Shown here piece by piece: positions 11,829 to 22,060 of a stretch of 64,000 nt of DNA. The number at the start of each line of letters is the position of its first letter. The stretch's first letter is position 1. This stretch comes from Emydura subglobosa. Taxonomy: Eukaryota > Chordata > Testudines > Chelidae. The translations under genes were made by a program, and so were the position numbers. Location: positions 1,699,653 to 1,763,652 of the forward strand of contig ML679995.1 of assembly GCA_007922225.1 (NCBI GenBank). Direction: 5' to 3'. Below the pieces are notes generated by a model, which had not been told where the DNA came from, searched no databases, and was given only the letters and a program-made list of their open reading frames with translations.

Positions 11829-12294
11829 ATAAAAACGGCCATACAGGGTCAGACCAATAGTCCATCTATCCCAGTATCCTGTCTTCCGACAGTGGCCAAT
11901 GCCAGGTGCCTCAGAGGGAATGAACTGAACAGGTCATCATCACGGGATCCATCCCATTGCCCATTCCCAGCTTTTAGCAACAGAGGCTAGGAACACTTCA
12001 GAACATGGTTTTGCATCCCTGATCATCCTGGCTAATAGCCATTGATGGACCTATTCTCTGTGAACTTATCTAGTTCTTTTTTAAAGCCTGTTACAGTCTT
12101 GGCCTTCACATCATCCTCTGACAAGGTTTTTCCCAGGTTGACTGTGTACTGTGTGAAGAAATACTTCCGTTGGTTTTAATCCTGCAGCCTATTAATTTCA
12201 GTTGATGATGCCTAATTTATGAGAAGGAGTAAATAACACTTCATTTACTTTCTCCACCAGTCATGATTTTATAGACCTCTAGCATATCCCCCCG

Positions 12295-12603
12295 TCATCT
12301 CTTTTCCAAGCTGAAAAGTCCCAGTCTTATTAATCTCTCCTCATATGGAAGCTTTTCCATATCCCTAAACATTTTAATTTGTCCTTCTCTATACTTCTTC
12401 CAATTCAAATATATATATTTTTTGAGATGGGGTGACAAGAACTGCTTGCAGAATTCAAGGTGTGGGTGTACCATGGATTTATAATGAGACAATATGATAA
12501 TTTCTGTCTTCTTATCTAGCTCTTTCTTAATGATTCCCAATATTCTGTTAGCTTTTATGACTGCTGCTACACAATGAGCAAATGTTTTCAAAGAACCATT
12601 CAA
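12295..12603 (-). pseudogene. CR1 reverse transcriptase C-terminal fragment
   Basis: A 102-codon open piece contains KANRILGIIKKELD, SHYKSMVHPHLEFC and KLPYEERLIRLGLFSLEK, the usual C-terminal signature of CR1 pol downstream of the catalytic motifs. It is part of the minus-strand CR1. It ends at a stop after the FSLEKR motif, so the last part of pol is out of frame or lost. Confidence 0.85.
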
Positions 12604-12869
12604 AATGATTTCAAGATTTCTCTAGAATGGTAACAGCTAATTTAGACCCCATCATTTTATATGTAGAGTTGGGATTATGTTTTCCAATGTGCATTACTTT
12701 TCACTTATTAACATTGAATTTCATCTGTCATTTTGTTGCCCAGTCACCCAAGTTTGTGAAATTCCTTTGTAACTCATTGCAGTCAGCTTTGGACTTAACT
12801 AGGTTGAGTACTTATGTGTCATCACAAACTTTGCCACCTCCCTGTTTACCCCTTTTTCCAAATCATGTA

Positions 12870-13110
12870 TGAATATATTAAACATCACAGGTTCCAGTAC
12901 AGATCCTTGGGGAACACCACTATTTATCTCTCTCCATTCTGAAAACTGACCATTTATTCCTACCTTTGTTTCCTACCTTTTATCCAGTTACTGATCCAGG
13001 AGGGGCACTTCCCTCTTATTCCATGACAGCTTACTTTGCTTAAGAGCCTTTGGTGTGGGACCCAAATGCTTTCTGAAAGTGTAAGTGGCTCTATATCAAC
13101 TGGATCACCT
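12870..13110 (-). pseudogene. CR1 reverse transcriptase palm fragment (motif B)
   Basis: The minus-strand translation shows SGVPQGSVLEPVMFNIFIHD, matching RT motif B (PQG) of non-LTR elements. The FADD active-site box expected just downstream is altered around the VAKFV residues near 12840. The frame is broken on both sides. Confidence 0.75.
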
Positions 13111-13229
13111 CTGTCCACATGCATGTTGGCCCCCCTCAAAGAATTCTACTAGTTCCCCTTTTGGAAGTTAACTGCTACTGTGGTGGGTTTCTTTGTTTTT
13201 TCCCCCACTACAAACATGTTAAATTTAAA

Positions 13230-13775
13230 TTACATTATGGTCACTATTACCAAGCATTTTACTATATTCACCTTTTGGCCCAGATCCCATGTGCCACTCA
13301 GGACTAAATCAAGAATTGCCTCTCCCCCTATGGGTTTCAGGACTGGCTGCTGCAAGAAGCAGTCTTTTCTGGCGTCCAGAAATTCTCTCTCTACATCCAA
13401 TCTTAAGAAGATACGTTCCCAGTCAATATGGGGACAGTTGAAATACCCCATTATTGTTGAGTTTCCTGGTTTTGAAGTCTCTCTAATTACCCTCAGCATT
13501 TCACAATCGCCATCACCATTCTGGTTAGGTGGTCGGTAGTATATTCTTACTGCTATACTCTTATTATTCAAGTATGGAATGTATCTATCCATACACATTC
13601 CATGGTATAGTTTGATTAATTTAAAATTTACTACATTTGACTTTAATTTCACATACAGTGCCACTCCCTCACCAACGCAACCTACTCTGTCATTCCTATA
13701 TATTTTGTTCCCTAGTATTACCATGTTCCACGGGTAATGAAACATGATAATGGTTCCATTATCATGTTCCATCAT
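13230..13775 (-). pseudogene. CR1 APE-type endonuclease fragment
   Basis: An open piece of 181 codons includes GEGVALYVK, VRIYYRPPNQ and IMGYFNCPHIDWE. These match the later conserved boxes of the APE-like endonuclease of CR1 pol. The N-terminal catalytic part lies upstream in other frames, and the C-terminal linker to RT is lost. The domain normally nicks target DNA to prime reverse transcription; this copy is dead. Confidence 0.8.
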
Positions 13776-14099
13776 TCCACCAAGTTTCTATGATGCCTGT
13801 TACATCTATATCCTCATTTGATAACAGGCACTCATCTTAGTATTTAGACTTCTTGCATTTGTATACAAGCCACAACTAAAAATTTGTTATTTATTTGTCT
13901 GCCTTCACGTGATGTAATTCAATGAGATTCTTTTTCGACTGTTTCTCTTCAGTTCCTACCTAATACTTCATCAACTTCTATCCTCTCTTCTTTACTAGGA
14001 TATAGAGAATCCTCTTTAATAAATCCTCCTCTAAGGAATGTCTGTGTCTGAACCACGTGCTCCTCTGCACCTGTTGGCTTTCCCCCAGCCCACTCCTTA

Positions 14100-14840
14100 G
14101 TTTGAAAACTCCTCCATGATCTTTTTAATTTTACATGCCAGTGATCTGGTTCCAATGAGACCCTGCAGCTCTGCCTATCTAACTGCCTTGCGCATAGAAA
14201 CTGGAATCATTTCAGAAAATGTTACCACAGAAGTCCTGGACTTCAATCTCTTTCCTAGAAGCCTAAATTTAACCTCCAGGACCTATGTCATTGGTACCTT
14301 TACATACTATGATCACAGGCTCCTCCCCAGAACTGCACATAAGTCTATCTAGACGTCTCAGGAGCTCCTCAACCTTCACACCTGGCAGCATTTTACCATG
14401 TGGTTCTCCCAGTCATCACAAATCCAACTATCTATACTTCTAAGAATCTAATCCCCATTACTATTACCTGTCTCTTCCGAATAACTGGGGTTCCCTCCCC
14501 CAGAGAGCTAGCCTTAGTCCGAGAGGATACCATGACATCATCTGGAAGGAGGGTTCCCAATTATGGGATCGTTTACCTCTGCTCCAGCTTGGTATTCTCC
14601 TTCCCTGAGATTTCCATCCTCAACAGCAGAGGCTATCAAACTGAGGGTGGGACTGCTCTATTGTGTCCCAGAAAGTCTCTTCTTTGTTCCATTTGGTAGC
14701 TCTTAGCTCCGGCAGTTCAGCCACTCTGGTCTCAAGAGACCATACTCTGCTTGCTAGGATGCACACATACGCCACTTACCCATAAGGCAGATAATCATAC
14801 ATGCTGCGTTCAGTGCAATAAACTGGATAGCCCCCACTCT
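14100..14840 (-). pseudogene. CR1 ORF1 remnant
   Basis: The minus strand shows EPVIIVCKGTNDIG near 14310, equivalent to the HVGTND box of CR1 ORF1 esterase-like domains. The Cys-containing N-terminal stretch (MYDYLP) is near 14800. Many stops interrupt it. The same box appears in the plus-strand CR1 at about 51900 as VLHVSTNDIA. Confidence 0.6.
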
Positions 14841-15240
14841 GCTGCTGGACTTTTGCCTGCATTACTCTATTACTCTTACAGGGTTTTTTTTATGTATCTG
14901 TTTGTTCTTCATGTGGCTTTTTGTTGTTTGTTTTTCATGAGGCGGGTGTATTTATTGGCCTAAATTTAGAGAATGTTTATTAGGTGTATCTGGCTCTCAT
15001 AATCCCTCTCTCAACTCCCTCACAAAAGGCTCCAGTTTGCTTCTCCTGTTTGCTACCTTCTCTGGTTTCCTACGAGAGGGCTTTTTAAACTCATTCTCCA
15101 TGAGTTAGCCCTACTCCCTTGTCCAGCAATCCTAAAGGGATTAGGAATCCAAGGAAGGCAGACTAGAGCCTTGTAAGGAAGCTCGGAGCCTTGCCTAGCT
15201 AGCTGCTAGGCTCAGCACACAGCCCTCCAAATAGACCACA

Positions 15241-15927
15241 CTATAAACTTTAATCAAACAGAAACAGGGCAAGTAAGCATGCACACAACAGACAAATTAA
15301 TAGACAACTACCTCTAATGTATACAGAGTGAGCATGTGTCTGTTGCCAAAGCATTATCCCTAAAAGTAGCTGTTTTGCCTTACGCTTAAAAAAGAAAACA
15401 TGCTGTTGGTATTTGATGGCAAACACTGACTTTCTAACTCACTATATTCCTGCCTTGCTCTACTTTTATTTAAAAGACTGTAGCTGATGAAGATAAAGAC
15501 ACAAAGTAAGGGCTCCACCCTGACAGTGTTGTCACTTCCGTTTGCCAGTTTCACAAACACTGACTGTTGTTTATTTAAGGGTGAAGGTTGCTGTGACAAG
15601 GTGTAGGGGCAGCTAACGGGCCCCATCTTTATATGAGTCTGACCCAGAGGGTCTATTCCAATTCTGCTACTGGCTGCCAGACTCCTTAACCCAAAATCCT
15701 CATTTTAAAAAGCGATCGTTCAAAACCCTGGCCAGAGCAAGACAACTAATACGAAATGCAAGATGAAATAGGACAATACACACAAACATGAAGCTCCCAT
15801 GAAACCAGAAGGAAAGAAAACAGAAAAGGTTTTCCTATATGCATGAATATCCCTGATATTCTCATACAAGAGCATGCTGCAATGCTACAGAACCATGGAA
15901 CTTGCAAGAAATTAAACTGTTACATAC
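15241..15927. other. unassigned sequence
   Basis: I see no repeat I can name and no coding block before the small candidate exon at 15928. The minus-strand open frame at 15360-15626 lacks any family resemblance. Confidence 0.4.
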
Positions 15928-15963
15928 TCGGCTGCTTTCGCCATCCGAAATAACTCCAGTTGC
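15928..15963 (-). CDS. candidate 36-nt internal exon
   Basis: On the minus strand a long pyrimidine-rich tract ending ACACCCAG precedes G-CAA-CTG-GAG and so on, and the block ends GCCGA before the donor GTATGTAAC. The middle frame reads QLELFRMAKAA. It keeps three CpGs in an otherwise CpG-poor region, which fits selected coding sequence. Length is a multiple of three; it starts with one base and ends with two bases of split codons. That phase fits the candidate exon at 36626-36669. The gene was not recognised. A short block such as this could still be chance. Confidence 0.4.
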
Positions 15964-16139
15964 CTGGGTGTAACACAAATGGCAGCGAAGAACGGGAGTG
16001 GAAAAAGAAAGCTTAGAAAAATAAACCAACGGAGAGTTTTTCCATGCATTTTAAAATGTCTTTTAGTTTGCAAAACTTAAACATGAAACAGCCCTTATTT
16101 ATAACATTCTGCATCTTTACTAGTTTACTGACCAATCTC

Positions 16140-16215
16140 CCATGAGTGTTTGTAAGCCACTCTGAAGATTAAGATCGTTATGTAAATGCTGAGGATTATT
16201 ATTAAACTATTATAT
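16140..16215 (+). repeat. MIR-like SINE 3' fragment
   Basis: GTAAGCCACTCTGAAGATTA followed by GTAAATGCTGAGGATTATTATTA resembles the 3' end of old CORE-SINE/MIR elements (the GCGCTTTGAGAT ... TATTATTATTA region). It is heavily decayed. Confidence 0.5.
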
Positions 16216-16367
16216 TTGCATTACCAATGGGTAGCATATTTACAACCACACTGCTTCCCAGTCAGGAGCACTGAATTCTGTACTTTCTAATCCCATGTTA
16301 CCATGGTTTCAATAAATATTAAGCCATTAAAAAAATCAAGAGCAGAAAGAAAGTGGTCCAGTAGAAA

Positions 16368-16500
16368 ATTGAACTAGAGCTGCAGGAAACATGGATTCTA
16401 TTCCCAGCATCGCATGTGAATTGAACAAGTCACTTAATGTCCCCATTTGTAAATTGGGCCAATGGTACTTACCTCTTTGTAATAACACTGAGATCTACAG
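16368..16500 (+). repeat. MIR-type SINE, plus strand
   Basis: GGATTCTATTCCCAGCATCG, then CAAGTCACTTAATGTCCCCA, then TTTGTAAATTGGGCCAATGG and TACTTACCTC follow the MIR core order (AAGTCACTTAAC ... CCATCTGTAAAATGGG ... TACCTACCTC). No tail or TSD is discernible. Confidence 0.75.
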
Positions 16501-16614
16501 ATTAACATTCCATATGATTAGTATAGAAATGCTGCTCTATGAGCAAACTATACTGGACAGAATCTTTTCTTAGCATCAATCACTATAATAAAATGTACTG
16601 TTCCAAAAACATAG

Positions 16615-16858
16615 GGCTTCTATAGCACTTTATAAATGCAGAACACAGTGCAAACGCTAACTGGTTAATTCTCCCTTATGCAACTAAGTAAATATCTCCA
16701 TTTTACAACTAGTGAAACTGAAGCACAGCACAGTGAAGATGCTTGACCAAAGCTACATAACAAGTCAGCAGCAAAGGAAGGATTAGAACTCAAGGTTTCC
16801 TGATTTCCAGTTCTGTGCTCTGTCTGCTAAAACGCAGTTATCCAAGGTCAAAATGTGA
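16615..16858 (-). repeat. MIR-type SINE, minus strand
   Basis: The plus-strand text CCATTTTACAACTAGTGAAA, CTGAAGCACAGCACAGTGAA, GGATTAGAACTCAAGGTTTC and CAGTTCTGTGCTCTGTCTGC is the reverse complement of a near complete MIR body. It lies about 115 bp from the plus-strand MIR, so the two are in opposite orientation. Confidence 0.8.
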
Positions 16859-17671
16859 TGTAGCGAAAGTAAGCAGTACGTTAACTTGACTACTGTACAG
16901 ACCTCTCAAAGTAAAGTTTGAATTACATAACCAGCATAAAGTTCTAAAAGATTCAAGCTAATATTTACATAAATTAATGTGCAAGTATGCTTTAAAGAGT
17001 GAGTCTGAAAAGTTGATTTGCAGGTTCCATGTTTATTGACTATTATTTCTATAACATGTGAACTCAGGTGACAAAGACTTTTTCCCTGTTCTTAACTGCC
17101 AGCATTGCAAACTCTGGCTGGGATCCGAGTGCTGATCCACACACAAACTTACAACAAAATAACAACAAAAAGTGTGAATTAAAAGTTAAGTTATTTAGTT
17201 GCAAGTTTCCGTGGGGACACATTTCAGATTACACAGAGCAATGTTTACTTTAGCTAAAACAATGTAATAAACCAACCTTTAAATAACCCAATTTTAGCTT
17301 TCTAAAATCAGTGTCAGTGCACAACTTGCATCTAAATAAAGACAGACATTTTTAATCATCTTTTGTTATTTGGGTACAAGTCTGAGTGTAGACCAGCCAT
17401 GAGAGCTCTGCTGTTCTCGGTCTCTCTTGGCCATCAGTTTCAATGATTCTGAAGGCAAAATTAGCCCCAAAATACATCTGAGCAACCCCAAATCCTTCAG
17501 ATTATGCCCTCCAGGGCATCCATTGAAAGCAAGGGGTTTGCACAAGTATAACTAACTGAAGCTTCAAATCCATCTCATTCCTGCGTAAGCTCTGCAAAAT
17601 TAGTAGGAATAGAAAAGCTTATGAACACTTGGTTTTGTCACTAAACAAAGCAGATATGAATGACTGAATAT
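16859..17671. other. unassigned sequence with a MITE end
   Basis: Mostly anonymous. At about 17380-17402 the text GTCTGAGTGTAGACCAGCCA matches the right inverted repeat of the Harbinger-like MITEs, without a recognisable body to its left. The rest shows nothing. Confidence 0.4.
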
Positions 17672-19758
17672 GCACCTCCTGGGATAGCCCTGAAGACGGC
17701 AGCCATGAGCAGCGGCGCATGGCAGTCGCGGAGGCCATGGCTCTGCTGGCGTTGTCCGCAGCGCCGCTAGCAGTCTATAAGGCCATTGCTGCCACCAGGG
17801 CGCCCTCTTCCAGTACCGTGGCAAAGTCCGCCACTTGGTCCTGGGACAGGCCCCCTGCAAACCTCCTCAATGAGTTCCACAGGTTCAGGTTATAGCAACC
17901 ACGAGTGCTTGGTGGTTCGCTATTCGCAACTGCATAGCCCTTGTGGAGTAGACCTCGCAGCCAAACAGGTCTAGTTTCTTGTTATTCTTATTTTTAGGCG
18001 TGGTGCCCTGTCCACCTTGCCTCTCTCTTTGGTTGGCCGTGTCAACCACCAGGGTCCCGGGTGCTGGGTGTGTACACAAAAACTCAACCCCCTCCTGTGG
18101 CACATAATATTTTTTCTCTGCGCCCTTAGATGTAGGGGCAACGAGGCAGGGGTTTGCCAGAGAGCCTTGGCCAACTTCAGGACTCTCTTGTGGACAGGCA
18201 GGGTCACTCTGGACAGTCCTGCTAACCCAGCCACCCCAAAGAGGGGGTCCTCCTCCTCAGAGAGCTCCCTCAGTTCCAGGTTGAGGTTGCTTGCCACCCT
18301 CTTTAGGAGCTCCTGGTGAGCTCTAAAATCTGGCCGGGGTGCCCTATGGTCCCTGATGGTCGCCTCGTCAGGGGAGGAGGAGGAGGAGGATTGTGGAAGG
18401 GCCCCAGTAGAGGGTTCCTCCTCAGGGTCCGATTCCTCCTCAGAGGAATGGCCCTTGTCTGGCTGAGTAGGCAGGGAGGTGCTAGTTGGGCCACTGATGA
18501 TGGGACCGAGACTGTGGCCTGCCCTATCTGGGCCCCCCATGACCCCCACCGCCCCTGTGGCCATCCCGGTGCCGGCACGGCTGCCGGCTGCGATGCATCC
18601 AGTCGGCGAGCACGGACCCCGAGCCGCTGGAGCGGTGCCGGCAGTGTCTATGGCTCCTGCCTGCCCTCGTCGAGGATCTGCTGCGCGAGGACCCCTGACA
18701 ACAACGAGGAGCGCTGGTGCCGTCGTGTGCGGTGCCAGCGAGGAGGCGTGCGGCTGGACGAGGTTGAGTGCGACCTCCGTCTCAGTACCGAGGTTTTGCA
18801 GCGGCACTTCCCCTTTGAGGACCGGGAGCGGTGCTGGCCGTGCCTCCATGGTGCCAAGTCCGAGGAGCTTGAGCAGCAGTGCGGAGCTGTCGGTGCCATT
18901 TCCTCCGGCACCGGATCCGCGCCGGACTGCGGTCCGGGGATTGGGACCAGTGCCGTGGCAAGGGACTTGGTGCCGAGGAGCTGCGTGAAGCAGGACTGTA
19001 ACGACACCGCCGCAAGTGGGACCTTTCCGGTGCCACGGCTCGTTGACGGTGCCGCAGTGCGGAAGAGCTCGAGGACCCAGTCGGAGCTGAGAGGGGAGCC
19101 CACATGCTTTACTCTCTCTGACCGTCTGCGGGGAGACTTCAACTCCTGTCTCTGCCACCCACCGGGACCACCCAGCGCGGGTTTACCCCAAGACGCCAGC
19201 CCCTGCGCTAGGGGGATGGAGGCGTGGGCATGCCCATGAGGGCGCGTGCCACAGCGAACACCTCCGGCGTTGACAGCCCTTGCAGGGGCACTCCCCCATC
19301 CCCAGGAGTTGGGGGAGGCTCCCTGCGTGGAGATGCAGATGCCGGAGTAACCTCAGTGGCCCGTGGCTGCTGCATCTCCTGACTCTCCCCAGGCTGCAGC
19401 CGCGGTGCAGGTGAGTCCTGGCGCTCAGTGCCCTGGCACTTCTTCTTCGGCACCGGTGACTTGCGACGGATCAACTCCGGTGCCGGTGGAGCGCTTCGCA
19501 CCGAGGAGACACTCGGTGCCATGGGCGAACGCGCTGGTTCGGAGTCCGGGTGGAGTGCAGACTCCATCAGAATGGCCTTCAACGCGCATCTCGCTATTTT
19601 TGCGTGCGCGGCTTGAAGGCTTTGAAAATCCTGCACTTGTCCTTATGGTGCTGCTCTCCCAAACAGTGGAGGCAGCGGTCATGAGGGTCGCTCACGGGGA
19701 CGGGTTTGCCACAAGTGGCACAGGACTTGAATCCTGTTGTGCCAGGCATGGCCCAACA
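17672..19758 (-). pseudogene. DIRS gag-like protein remnant
   Basis: The first in-frame part (from 19748 on the minus strand) has a zinc-binding pattern: FKSCATCGKPV, then HDRCLHCLGEQHHKDKC. A stop and frameshift near 19620 shift it to the frame read at 19636-19208. The long open piece at 19158-17971 holds an Arg/Ser-rich region, then SSSSSPDEATIRDH and DFRAHQELLKRVASNLNLEL. The distal part continues as KLDLFGCEVYSTRAMQLRIA and SATAMRRCSWLPSSG. This layout is that of the gag-like ORF of vertebrate DIRS elements, related to the LAP2-alpha C-terminal domain by published work. Several frame breaks make it dead. Confidence 0.8.
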
Positions 19759-19859
19759 GTAAGCTCCTAAGGGCTTTTATCTAATCTAATGCTAACTATA
19801 CTTTAACACTACTTAACAACTAATTAACTCTAAACGTTCAACTATAAAGAACAGTTCAA

Positions 19860-20107
19860 ACAGGGAAAGCTACTTGCTGTTGTAAGGCAAGACGTTCCAG
19901 TAACCGTCATGGGCGGAAAGAAGGAACTGAGGGCCCACAGGGTCGGCGGTGCTCTAGTACCGCGGCATGAGCGTGGTACTCCGCGGGCACCTGAGCCAAC
20001 CCTACGAGGTCTGCGAGGGAGAAAAAAGTTCCGGGAACCAGTGCACGGTGGCGCGCACTCACCTATATTGGAATGGATATGAGCAATCACTCGAAGTAGA
20101 ATACCTT
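19860..20107 (-). repeat. DIRS inverted terminal repeat
   Basis: The plus-strand text CCGTCATGGGCGGAAAGAAG, GAGCCAACCCTACGAGG and GCGCACTCACCTATATTGGA, ending ATGAGCAATCACTCGAAG, matches the end modules of the two other DIRS copies, block by block. Such ends are normally inverted at the two termini of DIRS. Here only one end survives. Confidence 0.75.
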
Positions 20108-20483
20108 TTTATGCCCATAAAGAAGCTTGACATCTAACTAACTATAAACCTCAACCAGGTTCAGAGTGCTAGCAGACCAGGATCCAGAAGTCAAACATTA
20201 TCTCAGTCATTGGCAACACCTGTGACAAAACTGCCACTGAACAGCAGTACTTGACTGAACAAGCCAGAGTGAGAAGTTCGCAAAGAAATGTCTGTCTGTG
20301 TCAGCAGCCTGCTACCCTGCACTGGCTAAATGCTTGTGACTCTAATCCAATTCCTGGTAGCATTGGCAGCATGTGACTCCTGCCTTTGACTCCTGCCCGA
20401 TGCTCAGACCGTGGCCCCACCACCCTGCTCACTACTCTTTGCCCCCTCCCCTGAAGTTCCCCCTGCCGACCACTTGCACGTCT
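20108..20483. other. unassigned sequence
   Basis: No coding signal. The part from about 20390 is GC-rich and may already belong to the hAT-derived repeat that follows. Confidence 0.4.
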
Positions 20484-21002
20484 TGCAGGGCCCCGACATG
20501 GGAGTAAAAAGGTACACTATACCGGGGCCTGGAGGCCCTGGGGGGCCTGGCCCAGGCTGCAACCCCCATTACCATGAGGAAAAAATGTTTCATGGCTCAT
20601 GAGATTGTATGTCTGGGATGTGGGATTGTGGTACATGTGTGGGAGGGGGCCCATGTTACAAGTTTGTACCGGGCCCAAAACGATGCTCAGGCCCTGCCTC
20701 TTTGCCCTCTCCCCCGAGAGCGGCAGGCGGGGGGACCTTGAGGGAGGGGCTGAGTGGAAGTGGGGCCTGGGGCAGAGCGGGGGCAGGGCCTCAGAGAAAG
20801 AGGCCGAGCAGGAGCTTCCACCAGCAGCTATTTGGGGAGGCTTAGCCTCCCACAGACTCTTATGCCGCCACCCATGCCTCGTAAGGGAAACAGGAAGCCA
20901 CAGTTTTCCGACATTTCCAGGACAGCAGGAAATAGTTCTAAACCGCAGAGACCGATGAAAACATTTTCCTGACAGCTGAGCCTATTTCAGACAAAAGAAA
21001 AA
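20484..21002 (+). mobile_element. non-autonomous derivative of the 5-8 kb hAT element
   Basis: Positions 20484-20587 match 4913-5022, and 20588-20700 match 8608-8700, with the two halves joined at ATGAGGAAAAAATGTTTCAT. The 3.6 kb holding the transposase in the other copy is absent. After 20700 comes GC-rich sequence with AGGCTTAGCCTCCC, probably still part of the element. No outer inverted repeats were identified, so the limits are approximate. Confidence 0.55.
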
Positions 21003-21010
21003 GGACAGAC

Positions 21011-22052
21011 CAGGGCCAGACAACCCAGGCGATTGCCTGGGGTGCCAGGCTTGAGGTGCTATTTTTGTTAGCGACAAAAGGGAAAAAACGGAACATTTGA
21101 AGTACCTTGGTTCAGATATTCCATATGCAGATTCATTTTTCACTAACCACCTCGCATGGTCTGGATCTTTGGAGAATCTCGTGGAACCTTCCAGATTTTG
21201 AGAACTACACTTCCCTGGAACCTCTTAGCATGTTGTCAGCCAGGCCCTCACGGTTATATACAGGGTGGAACATCACTAGTTAGTCAGTGAGATATAAGAA
21301 CTGAAGTGAGAGCCCAGCTGCGATATTGTGAATCTGGTTTTATTGTGTAATTGTGAAAGCATACTTGTGTTTTAAGCCTCAGAGTGTAAGGAGCAACTAA
21401 TGAAGGACAAATGCTATTTGCCAGTCTTTGGATGTCTCTGACACTATGCTTCAGTTGGCAAGGGCAAAGGCAAGAAAAGTGACCTGTTGAACTAAAAGAC
21501 TAGGGCAGCAGTTCCCAGCCTTCGAGTGTGCAGACCCCTTTTCAACCTCCAAATGTTTCACGGACCACCACCTACTATTATACTTGCATTTAAAATTGTA
21601 CATTTCCTTGGTGAAGATGTTATTTTTCTTTTCTGCAGACCCCCTGTAGCAGCCTTGTGGACAGGTTGGGAACCTCTGGACTAGGATTAACATTCTAAGG
21701 CTGTCACTGTAACGTTATTTGATACTGGTCCACTCAATGTTGGGGCACAGTTCAATTTCTTGATGTTAGTACATTTCAGTTATTCTTAAAATTAAAAAGT
21801 TTCTGTAAGCTTAGAGGAAACTAATTTTTTTATTTACTTATATATGGCATGAATAAATACAGATGTACAGATCCTACAGTGGAAATTTGTCTTATATGAC
21901 GGAGAGAAATCATGCATGCGAATCGCACGTTGAAGTTGTGAAATGGGCTACAAATGCAATAAAAAATAAGGTATTCAAAAGTTTAGCAAATGGAGGGGGA
22001 GCACCAAAGACACTCCTTGCCTCAGGCGCCATTTGGTCGAGGGCTAGCCCTG
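21011..22052 (+). mobile_element. hAT-type non-autonomous element, about 1 kb
   Basis: The left end CAGGGCCAGACAACCC and the right end (reverse complement CAGGGCTAGCCCTCGACC) are inverted repeats of hAT type. The flanking octamers GGACAGAC (21003-21010) and GGACTGAG (22053-22060) agree at six of eight bases, as an aged 8-bp TSD would. Subterminal GGCGATTGCCTGGGG and GCCTCAGGCGCC also mirror each other. The interior has no transposase domain. A second, smaller hAT MITE is nested inside at 21506. Confidence 0.7.
21506..21678 (+). mobile_element. nested hAT MITE with near-perfect TSD
   Basis: The ends CAGCAGTTCCCAGCC and, in reverse complement, CAGAGGTTCCCAACC are hAT-type inverted repeats. The 8-bp flanks GACTAGGG (21498-21505) and GACTAGGA (21679-21686) differ at one base. 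The 173-bp body (CAGACCCCTTTTCAACCTCC ... TTCTGCAGACCCCCTGTAGC) is non-coding. Confidence 0.9.
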
Positions 22053-22060
22053 GGACTGAG

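Larger units (their letters stand above)
11829..15240 (-). mobile_element. CR1 LINE, minus strand, internally deleted
   Basis: In its own 5' to 3' order, this copy has an ORF1-like part (about 14840-14100), an endonuclease part (13775-13230), a stretch with RT motif B (about 13110-12880), the C-terminal RT region (12603-12295) and the 3' UTR ending at 11829. The end of the endonuclease domain and the RT region with motif A are missing between about 13230 and 13110. Stops and frameshifts are frequent. The 5' boundary at 15240 is a guess, because the UTR is hard to separate from flanking sequence. Confidence 0.75.
17672..20107 (-). mobile_element. DIRS-type retrotransposon, 3'-truncated (gag end only)
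   Basis: In its own direction it starts with an inverted-terminal-repeat module at 20107 (reverse complement CGAGTGATTGCTCATATCC), runs through a gag-like gene and breaks off at about 17672 within gag. RT, RNase H and the tyrosine recombinase are absent. The ITR module matches those at 27960-28170 and 62500-62745. Its GC content is clearly higher than that of the flanks. Confidence 0.8.

Noticed and set aside
18316..19239. Plus-strand open frame of 307 codons
   Set aside because: It is antisense to the DIRS gag remnant (minus strand), whose zinc motif, SSSPDE and RAHQELL boxes are recognisable. The high GC of gag keeps the opposite strand open.
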